Both the position numbers and the translations under genes were made by a program. This document shows positions 34,745-49,130 of a stretch of 64,000 bases of DNA, piece by piece. The DNA lies in contig NC_037639.1 of assembly GCF_003254395.2 (NCBI RefSeq), forward strand, positions 15,744,037 to 15,808,036, read 5' to 3'. The notes under the pieces are model-generated. The model searched no databases. It saw only the letters and a list, made by a program, of their open reading frames with translations, and was not told the origin of the DNA. Source of the DNA: Apis mellifera. Taxonomy: Eukaryota; Arthropoda; Insecta; Hymenoptera; Apidae. Positions within the stretch are counted from its first letter, which is position 1, and each line of letters begins with the position of its first letter.

Positions 34745-37667
34745 TATAAATTCTAATTATAATTACGATACTGATAAACACAATTAATCCACACTTTGCG
34801 TTTTGCGAAGCATGAACTAAATAATATATAGATAAACCATGAAAATATATATTTCTAGAATTCCTCAATAGGTGGCAGAATTTTTTTCGTATTGAAGATT
34901 ATTGTTAAAAATTGTTTTAACAAATTTATAATAATATTTTTAAATAACACATGAACGAATATTTTTAAAGTATAATTGATCAAGAGATATGAATTAAATA
35001 AAAAATTTGTATATTTTTAATGTTTTTCGTAATTTAGGTTTTTAATATAAGATACACGATTATCTTAAAATAATGAACACAGAACGAATCTTCTTTTAAC
35101 GAATCAATTTATTTTTTGACACGAACTGCCAATGACTCAGGTAAATTGAGCCCAAAAAGAGAAAAATGTTTTCACAGGATTCGTTATATTTAAAATTTAC
35201 AAGAAGGATTGCATAATGCGAGTTCATTCATTCACATACCACACAATTTAACGCATACTGGCGATTTCAGCATTTTTTTTTTTTTTTCATTAATGACAGT
35301 TTTGCGCGACACTGATCTTCGATAATATTGTTATAATTATATTTGAACAGTAACAACGAAATGGATTGCAACGAATATGATCATTGAAAAGATTAAATAG
35401 AATTCTAACAAAACGGCAATAGATCATTAAAAATATGCTCTTAATAAAAAGCTACAATATCATAAATTAAATTTCATATGTAAATTCTGTCAAAATAGAG
35501 TCGAGACAACACGAGATATCAATTAGAATTAATTTTATATGTAAATGTTGTATAATTTAACATATGCAAATTTTTGCATGTAAATTAATTTTATATGTAT
35601 ATAATTTATAAATATATATATAACATTAAATCATATTTTTGTGCAAAATACACAATTCTTATATCATGCATTTTTTTTTTTTTTTTCAATTGCAAATTAT
35701 TCATTCTTGTGATGGTAATATCATAATTTAATATTAAGCGATACATCAAATATAAGAATAAAATTAAATTAAAAATTTTTTTCTTCTATATTTTTAAATA
35801 ATTTTGATTCGAAACATGTAAACAGTTTATTCTGCTATCCTTCTTTCTTGTCTACAAGAATAAATATATCAATAGGGATTAATATCGCAAACTGAATAAA
35901 TTATTCATTTGTAATTAATTAATTTGAGGAATTTGATATCGATAATTGAATATATATGACACTTTTTTTTCTTTTTCTTTTTTTTTTCTTTTTTTTTTTT
36001 TCCTTTTTTTTTTTCCTTAAAGAAAAGACGAATGGCAAAAGAGATTTCGTATTTCAGAGAGAATCCCTTGTTTTAAGGAAAAACGTATCATTTATTGATA
36101 ATAAGGAAACGATCGCAAATTCGATCGAAGAATCAGCAATCGAAATGTGCACGGTTGGTAAAAAATAAATCGTTGGATAACCAATGCACTCTTTGAATAC
36201 AGTTTAGTTTACCGACCGATTTCCAAGGTGGATTAATAATGTAACATTCAACGCACATTTAGAATTACGAATCCAGCTATGCTACACGGTCATGAGATCG
36301 TTAAGCGTAAATACATCGATTTGTTCCTTCGGACGAATATTAGAGAAGCAGATAGAATTTATCACGTATCTTAAACATCACGAACGAACGAACGAACGAA
36401 CGAACGAACGAACAACCAGTAATGATGTTTCAAATTCATAGAAGCGAAAGAATAGCATACATTTTAATTAAAATTTGAGACAATCGAGCTCATTTTATTC
36501 ACAGCGTATTTGAACACTTTTTCAATTGTAAACACATATGGTACAGTTTATTATCGTTATTATGTTCGTTCGGACGATCATATATAAAAATATAAGCGAC
36601 TCGAATCTTTAATGATACTCTTTAATTGTCAATAATTAATTTTTGATCGTTGAAAAAATTTTTCAATAAAAAGGCGTGAAAATGTATTATAAGAGATAGT
36701 GACAAGAAAAGATCTATATACCGAATTGATTTTGCTTTCTTTCTCATCGATCGAACAGACGATCAAATCTTTCTTTTTTCTACTTTTTTATATTCCTTCA
36801 ATTTTTGCTTCTTCTTTTTTTTATCTTTTGCGATTTGTTTTTTTTTTTATTTCCTTTTTACTTTCGATTCAGAATTATGCAGTTTAAGTTTTATATATAA
36901 ATTTTGCACACGTATGTAAAAAAATCCAAACGAAACGTTTTCGACATTGATTTGTTCGTGTGATCTCGATCTAACAGGAAGATGAACAAAATAGGAGGAG
37001 ATGAAAGGGGAAAATGTAAAAAACTAAAGGAATAAAATTAATAAAAAAAAAAAATACAAACGATATATGGTTTCTCGATGAAAACATTTGGCAGATTGAT
37101 TGACGAGAGAATGAAATTTTGGAAGCAGAAGAAATAATCGATTCTAACAAGTGAGAGAAAGGAAGAGAAGGGCAAAAAATGAAATAAAAAAAAAATGAAT
37201 GATGAAAGATGCAAGATTGCCCTTCTTTTCCGAACTTCTTGTACGAACAGCTATAAATACTCAGCAAGTATATTGGTTGGTCGATATAAGAACACATCTC
37301 GATAATCCGAGCGATCGATACGATGCTGATAATGAGAATTGTGAGACAGTGAAGAAGGTTGGTTAAGAAGGTAAAAGCGAGCGAGCGAGCGGTCGATTAC
37401 TGTTTCGGCCACGAATCGACGGATCGGTCGGTCGATCGATCGATCGATCGATCGGTCGGTCGGTCGGTCAGCTGGACATTCACACTTCAGTTAAGTTTAA
37501 AAGGTAGATAAGTATAATAGAGGTTCCACAAGCGATTAAAAAATATGTCGGAGGCCGGTTTTGGCCCAAGCTCTCTTACTCGCTTACGCTCGAATTCTTT
37601 TTTTTTTTTTCCTCTCTTTTTTCTTTCGATTTTCATTCTTTTCCCGATTTTATTAATATTTTTTATC

Positions 37668-37842
37668 ATCATTATTGTTATTATTATTATTATTATTATT
37701 TTGTTGTTATTATTATTATTTATCTTTACTATTAATATTTATTATTACTATTATATTATAGTTATTATTATTATTATTATTATTGTTATTATTATTATTA
37801 TAATTATTATTATAATTATTATTATTATTATTATTATTATTT
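37668..37842. repeat. (TTA)n microsatellite tract
   Basis: About 175 bases of imperfect TTA/ATT trinucleotide repeats with TTG and TAC interruptions. The open frame through it is an artefact of the repeat. Confidence 0.8.
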
Positions 37843-40040
37843 CGATACGATCAACAGCGAAACCACTTAAATCTGTATAATATATTTATACTTAATACTT
37901 AATTCTTAGCGATCAATTTACAATCGATTGATTCGATTAATCGAAATGATCGATTAATACGCAATACGATGGTTCGTTCCGTTTTCGGCACGGCATACAT
38001 TCATTTCCGTTGTCCCTGTTCCTCTTCCCTCCTTTTTTTTCTTTTTTTCTTTTTTTTTTCCTTTTTTTTTTTTTTCTCCATTATCGACGAACGATTAACA
38101 CCGACGACACTTATACTAGAACCGTCCTTTTTTTTTTCGAATCGGAATGAATTTCTGAAAAACATCTACCATAGATTAATTGTCGATCGTACGCGCTTTG
38201 TGTGTCCTTGAGGCCGATAGAACAAAAGAAACATTCATTATATAGACATCAGTTATTATATCAACGATTTTTTCTCATCTATACCCTGTGCATCATTTTA
38301 AATGTTTCAACACATCCTATGTGATTACTCGATAAATGTTTCTCGCTTATCGTTAGATAAGTCAATATATAATATTTATACTTTGTATGTGTATCCTCTA
38401 TAAGTATAGGCACGCGACGCGTACACGTGTGTATATACTTATACATATATGTATATATATATATATGTGTGTGTATGTACATATATATATATATACATGT
38501 ATTTGTTATGTATGGTAACGTTCGAGTATACGTACGCGTGCATATATTTATTTCTTTGCATGTAATCATGCTAGATGCGTAATTTTACAGCGTTGATGAA
38601 TAGCGACAAAAAGAAGATGTCGGTTATAGCATACATCTATATCGACTGTTCGTGATCGTGTATCGATAAACACTGTAATTCTCGATTGCTCGAAATGCAG
38701 CAATGAAATGTACAATTAAACGAGAAACAACATAACGCGATAACTATAAAAATCACGGTAACGCATATGATATTTCACAACGACGTATAGTCAATAGTCA
38801 ACGATTAACCGATACGCATTAACCGATAAAGAAATTGCAACGAGAACGGTTATGGCTATGGCTGTAGCGAGTGCGAGGTACGAAAGCGAGGATGTCTATC
38901 GAATCGACTATCGAGATTTTATCCGCGGCCCACTTCTCTCTTCCCCCTCCCTCCTCCCTCCCGCCATTTCTCTCGATCCCTCTTTCCATTTCGAATCATA
39001 CAAATCAAGATCGATTTTTCCAACCCATTTTCATTTTTCCAATATACAAGTTCTTCGAATTAGAAGAAAAATTAGGAAAACAATCTAATGGAAGCGCCTG
39101 GTCGATCGATCTTGAATCATTCGTTCCGTATATACGTCGATAAAAATACGATGCGATCGAATACGGTATTCCGGTAAAAATCATTTTAGTCGCGTCGAGT
39201 CGTTTCCATCCTGTGGCACAATCACGTGTACACGCAACGGAATACGTCTACTCAGTTACATATACGTAGATGTAGGAGCTTAAGACGACTAAAATTTCAA
39301 AAAGATGATCGCCGATCGTGAGCGTTTATTGTTCGATGCATATATCTCTATATAAGTCGCTACACTACACTGTACTGTACCGTATAGGTTATGATTCGTC
39401 GTCGCTTCTTCGTCCGTCAGATGGAACATCTTCTTCCGACGGAAGCGAATCGAGCAAATTGTTTTTCTAAACAATTCGTACAACGAAAGAAGAAGAAAAA
39501 AAAAAAAAATAAAAAGTAACGCATAGAATTTAGAAGCGTTTCGCACGATTACAATTAATATTTTGGAATTTAATTTAAAATGCTTTATCCACGATCGACT
39601 AATTTTAATCACGATCCATTCCATTTATTAGTTTTCTTTTTCAATTTAAACCGCGTGCAAAATTACTCGGTCGATTGCGATAAACCGCCACGATTCAACG
39701 AATCGAATTGACTAGATTCGCATTAAACATATAAAGTTTTCAATTAATCATGTGCCCACGCGTACACGTGTTATTGTTTTGACGTAACGTATCATACACT
39801 GTATAACACACGCATATACTTATGTGTATACGATGCAGCGGTCGAAAAACGACATCGCATTTGTTTACACCACGAACTGAAAATATTTCCAAATTTTTCG
39901 CAATATCGTCGAACGCATATCATATCCCTCTCACCTTTCGATGTATCGATCGACTTTCGTGATTTTTCCTTCCGATCATAGAGCGCGTTATTATCGCTTG
40001 ACGATTATTATATATCGATCAATGTTTCAATCGTAAACTT

Positions 40041-40073
40041 GTGTATATATATATATATATATATATATACATT

Positions 40074-40116
<43 letters not shown>

Positions 40117-40142
40117 TCATACATATATATATATATATATAT
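40041..40142. repeat. (TA)n tract with repeated CATTCATACA spacers
   Basis: Three (TA)n runs separated by two copies of ACATTCATACA. The sequence is largely self-complementary and could extrude as a hairpin or cruciform. Confidence 0.75.
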
Positions 40143-41362
40143 ACACATTCCACTAATTCGGATATATTTTGTCCACTGGATTGTAAAAAATGCTCGAACA
40201 AAAGTCGAACGCTACCGCTTATCAAATAGCAATCTCACTTGTGGATACATCGATTACAGCTAATAACGTGATGTAAACGATTCGTCGTGTACAAACTAAC
40301 CAACTACATACCTTCTCTCGTACAACGAAAGGAACGGGAAAAGGATAAAATAACAATAAGGAGGTACATATACGTGTACGGTCAATTTCCCAAGTTGTAA
40401 CGAGTCACGTTCGGAAAGAAATGTATACCGATTCGTTGAAACAGCAACAGATCGCACATGCTCGCCATTACAAAGCGAAACATCCGAATAATTGTCAACA
40501 ATAACGAAAGCGTGTAACAGTAAAGGTCGGAAAACGATGAAGAAAAGCGATCAACGTTGAACATTTTCCATTATCGAGGATCGATGCGCGATCACCGCGA
40601 ACAGAGACGAATAGCAATATCGACGAGCACGCCATCTTTCGTATTATTAACGCGTTTCCATACAATAGTATCAACTGATTTCGTAGCACGTGCTGTTCGT
40701 TTCTTCGCTTTATCCCCTTCTTCTTTCCCTTTCACACTTTTCAACCGCAATTTCGAACCGTGCGCTCGTTGCTACTCGCGGCATATAGGTACTTTTAGGT
40801 TAACAGTTAATCGAGCCGTGGTTGTAAAGAGAGGTTGGAGGGAGAAAATCGAAAGGGCGGATCGAGAAGTGAAAAAAGGAGCGCGATTGGTCGGGGAGTT
40901 GGAAAGGATAGAAAGAGAGAGGTTAACGGGCGAAAGAAGGAAGGATTGGGAAGAGAAAACGCGCGCGCAAATCGCAGTATCAAGTCACGCCAGGGGGCGA
41001 TTGTTCCGGCGGATCCTAAACTGTGTAAAAATACGTAGAAAAGATAAACGTAGCGCTCGAATCGTTTGCTTGTTGCCCGTCCGTTTGTCCGTCCGTCCGT
41101 CTCTCCGTCTGTTGCCTGTGCATACCTTTGTGTGCCCGATCTTATGGATTGACACGCGCGCGCGAGCAGGTACGCGCAGTACGGATGAAGTGAGAGCGTG
41201 AGCAGCGTTAAGCGCGTGTCTATGCACGTTCTATGTTTGCATGTACGTATGCGTGTATACGTGTCTATGCGTATGTGTCCTCTGTATGTATCTGTATGTC
41301 CGTGTGTCTCTGTGTATGTGTGAGCGTGCGCGTTTGTACGTGGAATAGTTTTACATCGATTA

Positions 41363-44300
41363 TCATACACCATCGTAAGCGAGGTCGACCGACGGTCTGT
41401 GATGGGAAGGGAGGTAAGATGGCGGCGTCGTGCCTGGCGAAGTACCTGGCGTTGTGCTACCAACGCTCGTGTAACCGCCGGGATAATTGGCGCTGGGCGC
41501 GTGAATCCCGGCCGGTGGGGCCGGATAGGCGTCGAAGGAACTAGAGTACGAACCATTGTAGGAATAAGGATTGGCCATATGACCGAGGGATGGATGCATT
41601 CCCCCCATACCGCTCATACCGCTCATCCCGTAGGTTCGTTGCATCAAGCTTGACTCAAGGCCACCGAAAAGATACCCGTTCGTCGATCCCATTGGCACGG
41701 GATAATGAGGTCCAGGAATAATATTCGGATACGAATTACCGGGATGCCCGTGGCTCATGCTCGGCGTGTAATTGCTAGACGCTAGATTTTCCACCGTGTA
41801 AGATTTGCTATGCTGCTGCTGTTGTTGCTGCTGCTGCTGTTGCTGTTGTTGTTGTTGCTGCTGCTGCTGTTGATGTTGCTGTTGCTGCTGCTGTTGTTGT
41901 TGTTGTTGCGAGTCTTGATGTTGACGTCCGTTCATGCCGTAGAGGGAACCGTAACCGTCGTTGGGCGAGTGATGCAACGAAGTTGGATAGATGGCACCAC
42001 TAGGCGCCAAAGGTGGGCTGTAATTGGACATGCCGGCGTTCGGCATGGCCGAGAATCCGGACAGATAAGACTGGTGATGGGCTTCCATTTTCTCCGCGAG
42101 GGATCCGTCGTCCGAACCCATCCCCGGATGGGAGTGTTGCAGGCGTTGGCTACCACCATCGGCTATGCTCGGTATCTGATCGACTAGAGATTCGAGATCG
42201 CTTAAACTTTTCGACGCGACGTCCTGGCCCCCCCCGCTCCTCTTCATGGCCGCGTACTGTTCGTGCGGGTGATGGTGCGGCGACATGGAGGCGTGGGTCG
42301 GCGTGTGGGGATGCGTGTGGGGGGGCGTCGGGTGGGAGTGGTGCGAGTGTTCGTCGGTGGTTTGGCTCAACGGTGTCGGCGTCGTTTGGTGGGGATGGGG
42401 ATTGTGGGGCTCGGACGTTTGCTCGTGGTAACCCATGTAACTCGTGTAACTCGGGTGGGACGGTGTCCCGGGGCTGCCGTGGTGCCCCGTGTTCTCGGGA
42501 TTCCCGGCCGGATTGTACTGGCGATGATCGTTGCTCATGTTTTGTTGCGATATACTCGTCGGTGGCTCGAAGTCTGGGTGTTCCACGCTCGGCGACGTCA
42601 ACGGCGACGGTTCCAAGTTGTTCTCCGAGGAAATGGCCGTGTTTATCTCCGAGGATAAGTCGGAATGAGTGAACGAGAGCGACATCGACTTCGGGCTTTG
42701 GCTGTAGTGTTGCAAGTGTACCGGGCTCTGTTTCGCGTTTATACTGTACGGGCTGTCCGTCAATCCTTGCCCGTAATAACCCGAATCGTTGATCGGTTGG
42801 GGATACGGGGCCATGTGCGCGAACGTCTTCGGCGGCGAGAAACAGTTGGGCACCACGCCCCCGTAACCGTCCCCTAGATGGCCCATCCCCGGATGCTGTT
42901 GCTGATGTTGTTGCTGGTGCTGGTGCTCCCTCTCCCTCATCTCCCGCTCCTGTTGCTTCTGCTGTTGGTGGATCTTCTTCGGCCTTCCTCGCCGCTTCTT
43001 TATCACCTCCCCGTTCGCGTCTAATTTTTCGGGATCGGGGGGCGGCTGATCCTCCGGATTCTTGATCTTCTTCGGCCTGCCCCTCTTCTTCTTCCCGGGT
43101 ATCTGGGAGTCGTGCTTGATCCCGTTCATGTCACCGATCCTGCTCTCCCCATCGTTCGTCAATTCCTCGCAGTAGGCGGGCTTCTTATCCTCGATCGCCT
43201 CCTGCTCCTTCTTCTTCAACTTCGCGTCGGCGAACACTATGTCCGACTCGTCCAGATGGGAGATGGTGCCGTTCAAGTAATCGCGAAACTTTTTCAACGC
43301 CGCATAATATGGCACCTTGTCCGCCGCTCGTGGAAGTTGCGCGCATCTCGCGCTACTCGATGGCATCACCCACATGTACTGCAATCGAAACATTCGTGGG
43401 TCACATTAGGTGGGAATGTGTGTTTTTCTTTTTCCTTTTTTTTTTTTTTTCATTCGTTTCAAAATCAATGCCTGTATTTTCCCTTACCGTGTTTGTACCC
43501 TCGACCAGGTTGGGTTGTCTACCGAATCCAAAATCCTTCTTCCCGGAGAATACCTCGTATATAAGTTTACCGTTAAACACGGCGATTTTCGGCTTGTATT
43601 TTCGTAATTTTTCCAACAGGATGTGACTGCCTGTAAAAAGAAAGCAGGAACGAGGTTTGAAAAGTTTCATCGTTGTTTTCGTATTATACGAACGCGTGCT
43701 TAGTTACGTGTATCCTTCAATTTCACTGGATTTCGTCTTTTGATTCGTCGAGTCGGCCGAGAAGTGTCGTCATTCGCGCGACCGAGAGAATTTCAACGGT
43801 TTCGGTTGGTAACACTGATACCGCGTGCCGCCAGTCTTCTCGCGACGACGATCGCGAAAAGTATCGAGTAAAAGTATACAAGTTGATTTCGAGTGACAAT
43901 CTCGCCACTGATCGTCGTTAATTTTTTTCCCCAACGCGTTAACGAAACGAAACGACGATCGTTTTTCACCGGTTAAGTTACAAGTGACAACAGTTTGGTG
44001 TTCGTAACCGTCCGATAGATCGTGAATCCGAACCTTGTGGTTCGAGAAATTTTTCATCACTGGCAGGTATCCAAAGGTGGTAAGTAAACCAACGTTTATC
44101 GATAAACGTACGTTGTTGCTTGAATTTTCGTACCATTCGATATAGGTCAATTCCGCGTTACGCCTTTGTACAGTTTCGAATCGGTGTTTTATTTCATTCT
44201 TCGCGTTACTTCTCGAGGTTAAATGTTTGAATACATTCGTAAAAACAATAAAATTGTATTCGTATCAAACTCGAGCAACACGGAAAAGCATTCCTTCCTT

Positions 44301-46385
44301 TGCGAAGACGGAACGTCTTTTCAAGACGAAATTTGATCGGGATCGGAAAAATGCTCGAAACGTTAACGGAAAAGCTTACGAGAATTATTATTCAGCTTTT
44401 ATGTTATTATAACACAAGATAATTTATATACACGTATATAATTATTCGGAATATAAAACAACGTATCGAATAAGTAAATTATTTTAACGAGGCGACGCTT
44501 TGCTCTACGAAATTAATCTCTTTTCGTCAATTTCGCGATATATACGATAAGCTTCGAAACTGTGCTCGATCTATCTCGATTCGAACAACCCAATGAACGT
44601 TAAAACGTGTGTTCGTCTCGGTTTAAAACAGTCTCGTTTTTGTGGCCCATATGTGCACGATCCGTTTAAAATTTTTGCACACGTTAGATATAGTATGTAT
44701 ATTGCATGTGCGTGTGGTTCGTGCGCGTGCGCGTGTGCGTGCGCGCGCGCGCGCGTGTATCTTACATCGAAATCCTTCTTTGTTCTTCTTTTAAAATCGA
44801 ACGTAATCTCGAGTTTATTAATTAACGACGAATCGTATTTTTCTACGTTTAACTTTCAATTCCTTCGATCTCAAAGAAAGAAAGAATTTTATCGATCGAA
44901 AGAAAATAATATTTTATCATTTTTTATATACATGTATATTTTTTTTTCTTTACATACACGAACAACGATAATAACATCGCCCACGTGAGATCGTTTGCCT
45001 TTGGTGCGTACGTGTATCATCTCGTATACTGACCTTCTTTGATTTCTTTCCTCGTTAGATCGGCACTGCCTTTGGTGGCGCGAGCCACCATATTCGTGAA
45101 ACCGATACCGAAGCGTAAGAGCTTGTAGTCGTCATCTGCCGTCAATGGTTCGGGTGTCAATCCACTCAAGTGTAAACACTTCCCTGGAAAAGAAGAGCGG
45201 TTCGATCGTGGTGGTGAGAAAAGTCGAAAGACGACGAGTCAATTTTTTTTAGGAATTCGCGGGAAGATAATTTTCGTCATTAACAATCGATTTACACGAA
45301 TCGTAAAAAAAGAGAATTTTTACGAGTTCGATCAAATCAAAATGCGTCTGAAAATATTCACTGCTCGTGTCTTTCAAGTATGAGAGAAATAAGAGAAAAA
45401 GTATCTTCGACGATAGATGGCGCATGGTACACGGCGTTAAATTATTCGCTACTCGTCACGGTCATCGTCAATTGCACGGCTGTTTATTCGTCCGTGCGAA
45501 CGACGAATTTCACGAAGGAAATCGTTTCCGTGGAAAATTTCGCGAAAAATCGAAAGATGGACGTTCGACGAGAAACAACATTTTCCATTCCTTTTTAATC
45601 AACGTCGCCTTCGAGCGCAAAAAATTGCGCAAAATTCGAGCATAAACCCGATATATATATCCGTCGGTAATAACGAGCGCAGGCGACGCGACGGTTAATG
45701 GAAACGGGTACCGTTTAACGGATTAAACGGGTCTGGGTCAAGCTTGCCTCGCTCTTTTGTTTTTCTTTCAAAAGTTCAGAGTCATAAGTCACTTTCTTCT
45801 TCTTCTGTACGACCGGGGAAGGGAAAATTTGTTCGGGACTCGCTACTCTGCGTATATACCGTTCGTCGGTCTAATCGCGACGGTTAAGTCGCGCTATTGG
45901 ATCGGAATAATTCGGAAGAGGGAAAAGGAAGAAAAAGAGAGAAAGAAAGGAAAGAAAGCGAAGGAGAATAGGCGGCAGTGGAGGGGAGTAGAATAAGGAG
46001 GGGAGTAAAGTCTGATGGCGCGAAATTACAGACGTCGGCCAAGTATATCCCGCGAGCGTTTACCCCTGCGAGCAGCAGCGGCAGCAGCGGCGGCGGCAGA
46101 TAGAGATTTATGACGCGGCCTCGGAAATTCTCTCCCTCTTGTCCTCTCGGTCTCGCCTCCTCTTGCACCACCGACCTACAACCGCACCACACGACCTTGG
46201 AGAACTTGGAAACAAAGTTAAACGCTCGTCTGCCGTGGCCATTGCCGTTCCCGAAGCCGTAGCCATACCGACCGAGTCGTAACTCTCTAGTCATAGCCCG
46301 GGTATCGCGTATTCCCGCGGAACGGGACGCGACCCGTTCCTTCGCTCTTAAATTCGACGCACGCGGTCAAACTTTTTTTTTCTTT

Positions 46386-46417
<32 letters not shown>

Positions 46418-47055
46418 GCGGGGAGGGAAAAAAAGAACTCGACTCGATCGTTACACGTATACACGTGGATCCGTGGGAGGGACGGTGGCGGCAAGCCTGT
46501 TGGTCTGTTCGAACAGGACTAACGACCGATCGAACAAACTTTATCGAAGCGAAACGCGACCCTTCCTTCCTTCCCTCTTGTTCGCACCGCTAACCTAACC
46601 CAACTTGACTTCCCTCGACCTTTTCGCGTCGCTCGTTACCTTTCCTTACCTTGCCTCGCCTCGCCTTATCTCGGCTTATCGGTCTTTCAAACTTTTATCA
46701 TTTTCTTTCTCTCGTTTTTTTTTCCTCTTCTTTTTCTTTCTTTCTTTTCTCTTTCTCTCTCTCTCTTACATCGAGTATCTATCGCTCGGTATCTTAAAGT
46801 CGCCGAGAACGAATCCGAGCAACCCGATTCGAAAGGAGGCGCGCGGAAAAAGAATAGCAAAAAGAAAAACGCGTTCGCCATGCGTAATCTTGAAACGAGA
46901 GCAAACTCCCCGAGTTTGCCGATTTCCCAGGCGTTCGTAAATTTATCCGGAAACTTTCAAAGTCGAAAAAGTTTCGGTTTTCTCCGGTTTGACCGACTTA
47001 ACTCGTTCACCCGAGTTCCGGGAAACGGTTCGAGAGCAACAGGATCTCCTCGCCG

Positions 47056-47110
<55 letters not shown>

Positions 47111-47425
47111 GTTTCCATATTTCTCCAAAGCGTTACGGAATCGGAGGAACGAGAGGAGAGAGTTTGGCGCGCTCGTTCTTCCTCTCGTTTTCCAGAGGAA
47201 GTTACGCAAACGTTAGAGGAAGGGAACATGGAGGAGGGGGAGAGGGGGGGATTGGGAATCGGATCGTCCCCTTACACACGATCTGCACCGAAATTCTCTC
47301 GAAATTTCGTTGACCCAGATTTTTCCCTTCTTGTCTCCTCCGATTCTGAATGAACGGCTGATTCGAGTTCGCTGCAGGGGATGCGAGGAGAGTCAGGTGA
47401 AAATCGATGCAACCGAGAGAGCGAC

Positions 47426-47456
<31 letters not shown>

Positions 47457-49086
47457 CCTGTGCGTGGGTACCGCGGGAGACCGCGCCTGGAAAATCAATT
47501 TTCAGGGTTTTCCAGGACGAAGACCCGTCTCAGGACGGAGACCTAGGAAAACCGTCAAGTGTACACCGCGATACTACACTACACCCTTCTCTATCGTTCG
47601 GTACCTCCCTCCCCCCTCCCCCCTATCCATCCATCCAACTGCCACAATTTGCGAACAAGCACGTATAAAATCGTAGCAGACGCGCTTTTAACGACGCGCG
47701 TCTCCTCGACCAGGAAAATCCCGCGCTGATCTTCTCTCAGAGGGGGGAGGGGGAAAAAATAGAAGACACCCTCCCCTCTCTTTCCCTCGAAAGAAAAGGA
47801 TCGCGAATCGAAGCGAAATCGATACGAATCGATACGATGGTTATTCGATCGACGATCGTTCCCTCGATCATTGCGCCGCGAATTTCCCGAATTTACCCCC
47901 CCCCCCCCCTCCGTCGTCCAATCCCCCTCCCCCCTCTCTTTTACCCAACGAAGGAATGGAAGGAATCTTTTTTTCGGCCGGGGAATTTTTGAAAAAGATG
48001 GGGCACGAAATTGCGGGAGGGGGAGAGGAGGAGGGAGGAGGAGGGGGAGGAGGGAGGAGGAGGGGGGAGGGTAGTGTTGTAGTAAACGTGCACGGACTGA
48101 AAGCTGCTATCGAGCGGATAGGCGTGCGACAACCCCTTCCCTGTCCCTCCCTCCCTCCCTCCCTCCTCCTCCTCCTCCCCCCTCGGCCAGCTCTAGTTCT
48201 CCCTTTTTCCTCCCCCTCCTCCCTCCGCCTTCCCCCCTTTGGACCGAGCAGCAAGCTGGCAGAAGGGTGGCCGGTGGGTGGAAAAGGGAGGAGGAGGAGG
48301 AGGAGGAGGAGGAGGAGGAGGAGGAGGAGGAGGAGAGTACACGCTTTCCCACACTCACCGGCCAACCCTCCATCTATCTCTCTCTCTCCTTCCCTCTCCA
48401 TGTCCATCCCCCACTCTGCCTCTCTCACTCTATCTATCCATCTCCGTCTCCTCTCCTAGCTCATTCTCGCCCTCCTCTTCACCCTCACCCTCGAGCACAC
48501 CGCCCTCATCCTCGCCCCCCTCCTCTCTCTCTCCTCGCCCGACACAGCCGCCACTCATTATTGTTCCCACCACCAGCACCACTACCACCACCACTACCAC
48601 TACCACCACCACTAGCCTAACCTCCGCCGCCACCTCCTTTCCCACTCGCACCAACGCCGACAACCATCAACCTCCCGTCTCTCTCAGACTCGCGCATTTA
48701 ACCGGCTTCCCCAATCTTTTCGCAGGTCACTGCTACTCTCCGCGATACTCTTCCACGCGCTGAATACGTCTTCTTTTCCTTCCTTCCTTCCTTCCTTCCT
48801 TCCTTCCTTCCTTTGCTCTTTGATACTTTTTTTCTTTCTTCTTCTTCTGTTCCGCCAAGTTCGTCAAACTTCTCCATTTCTATCCTCCTTCTTTACCGCG
48901 CGAGTTTCTTCTTCTCGGTTTTATCCTCGGACTTATCGTGGATCGGTAAAGTAGGGGAAGACGCGTCCCACGGAAATTTGTATTTCGAACGATGATCGGG
49001 GATCGTGCGACGTTATTCCACTCGGGAAGAAAGAGTTTCGCGAACGAGAACTCGAATCAAGTGTTTCTCGACTAAGTGAGTAAGCG

Positions 49087-49130
<44 letters not shown>

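Larger units (their letters stand above)
34745..41362. other. Intergenic region and probable TDG 3' UTR, rich in simple repeats
   Basis: About 6.6 kb between the PSMD6 start and the TDG stop. I find no protein gene. Features are low-complexity: poly-T runs (35,270; 35,670; 35,963-36,016; 38,030-38,080), (CGAA)n at 36,381-36,412, GATC/GGTC repeats at 37,421-37,469, a (TTA)n tract at about 37,668-37,842 and a (TA)n block at 40,041-40,142. Composition climbs from about 38.5 kb and becomes CpG-rich by 40.5 kb, so the last few kb probably belong to the TDG transcript. The only large open frames (for example 40,557-41,201 plus) lack any domain and look like chance in GC-rich DNA. Confidence 0.5.

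Noticed and set aside
37545..37880. 111-codon open frame
   Set aside because: Generated by a (TTA)n microsatellite; it codes almost only I, L and Y.
40557..41201. 214-codon plus-strand open frame next to the TDG stop
   Set aside because: Arg/Ser-biased composition typical of GC-rich non-coding DNA, no domain, no splice or start context.
40807..41556. 249-codon minus-strand open frame overlapping the end of TDG
   Set aside because: Overlaps the well-supported TDG frame and 3' UTR in another frame; composition is repeat-driven (THTRT, HTDT).
47868..48763. Several 100-186-codon open frames on both strands
   Set aside because: Produced by GGA, CCT and CAC repeats; no conserved domain and no consistent strand.
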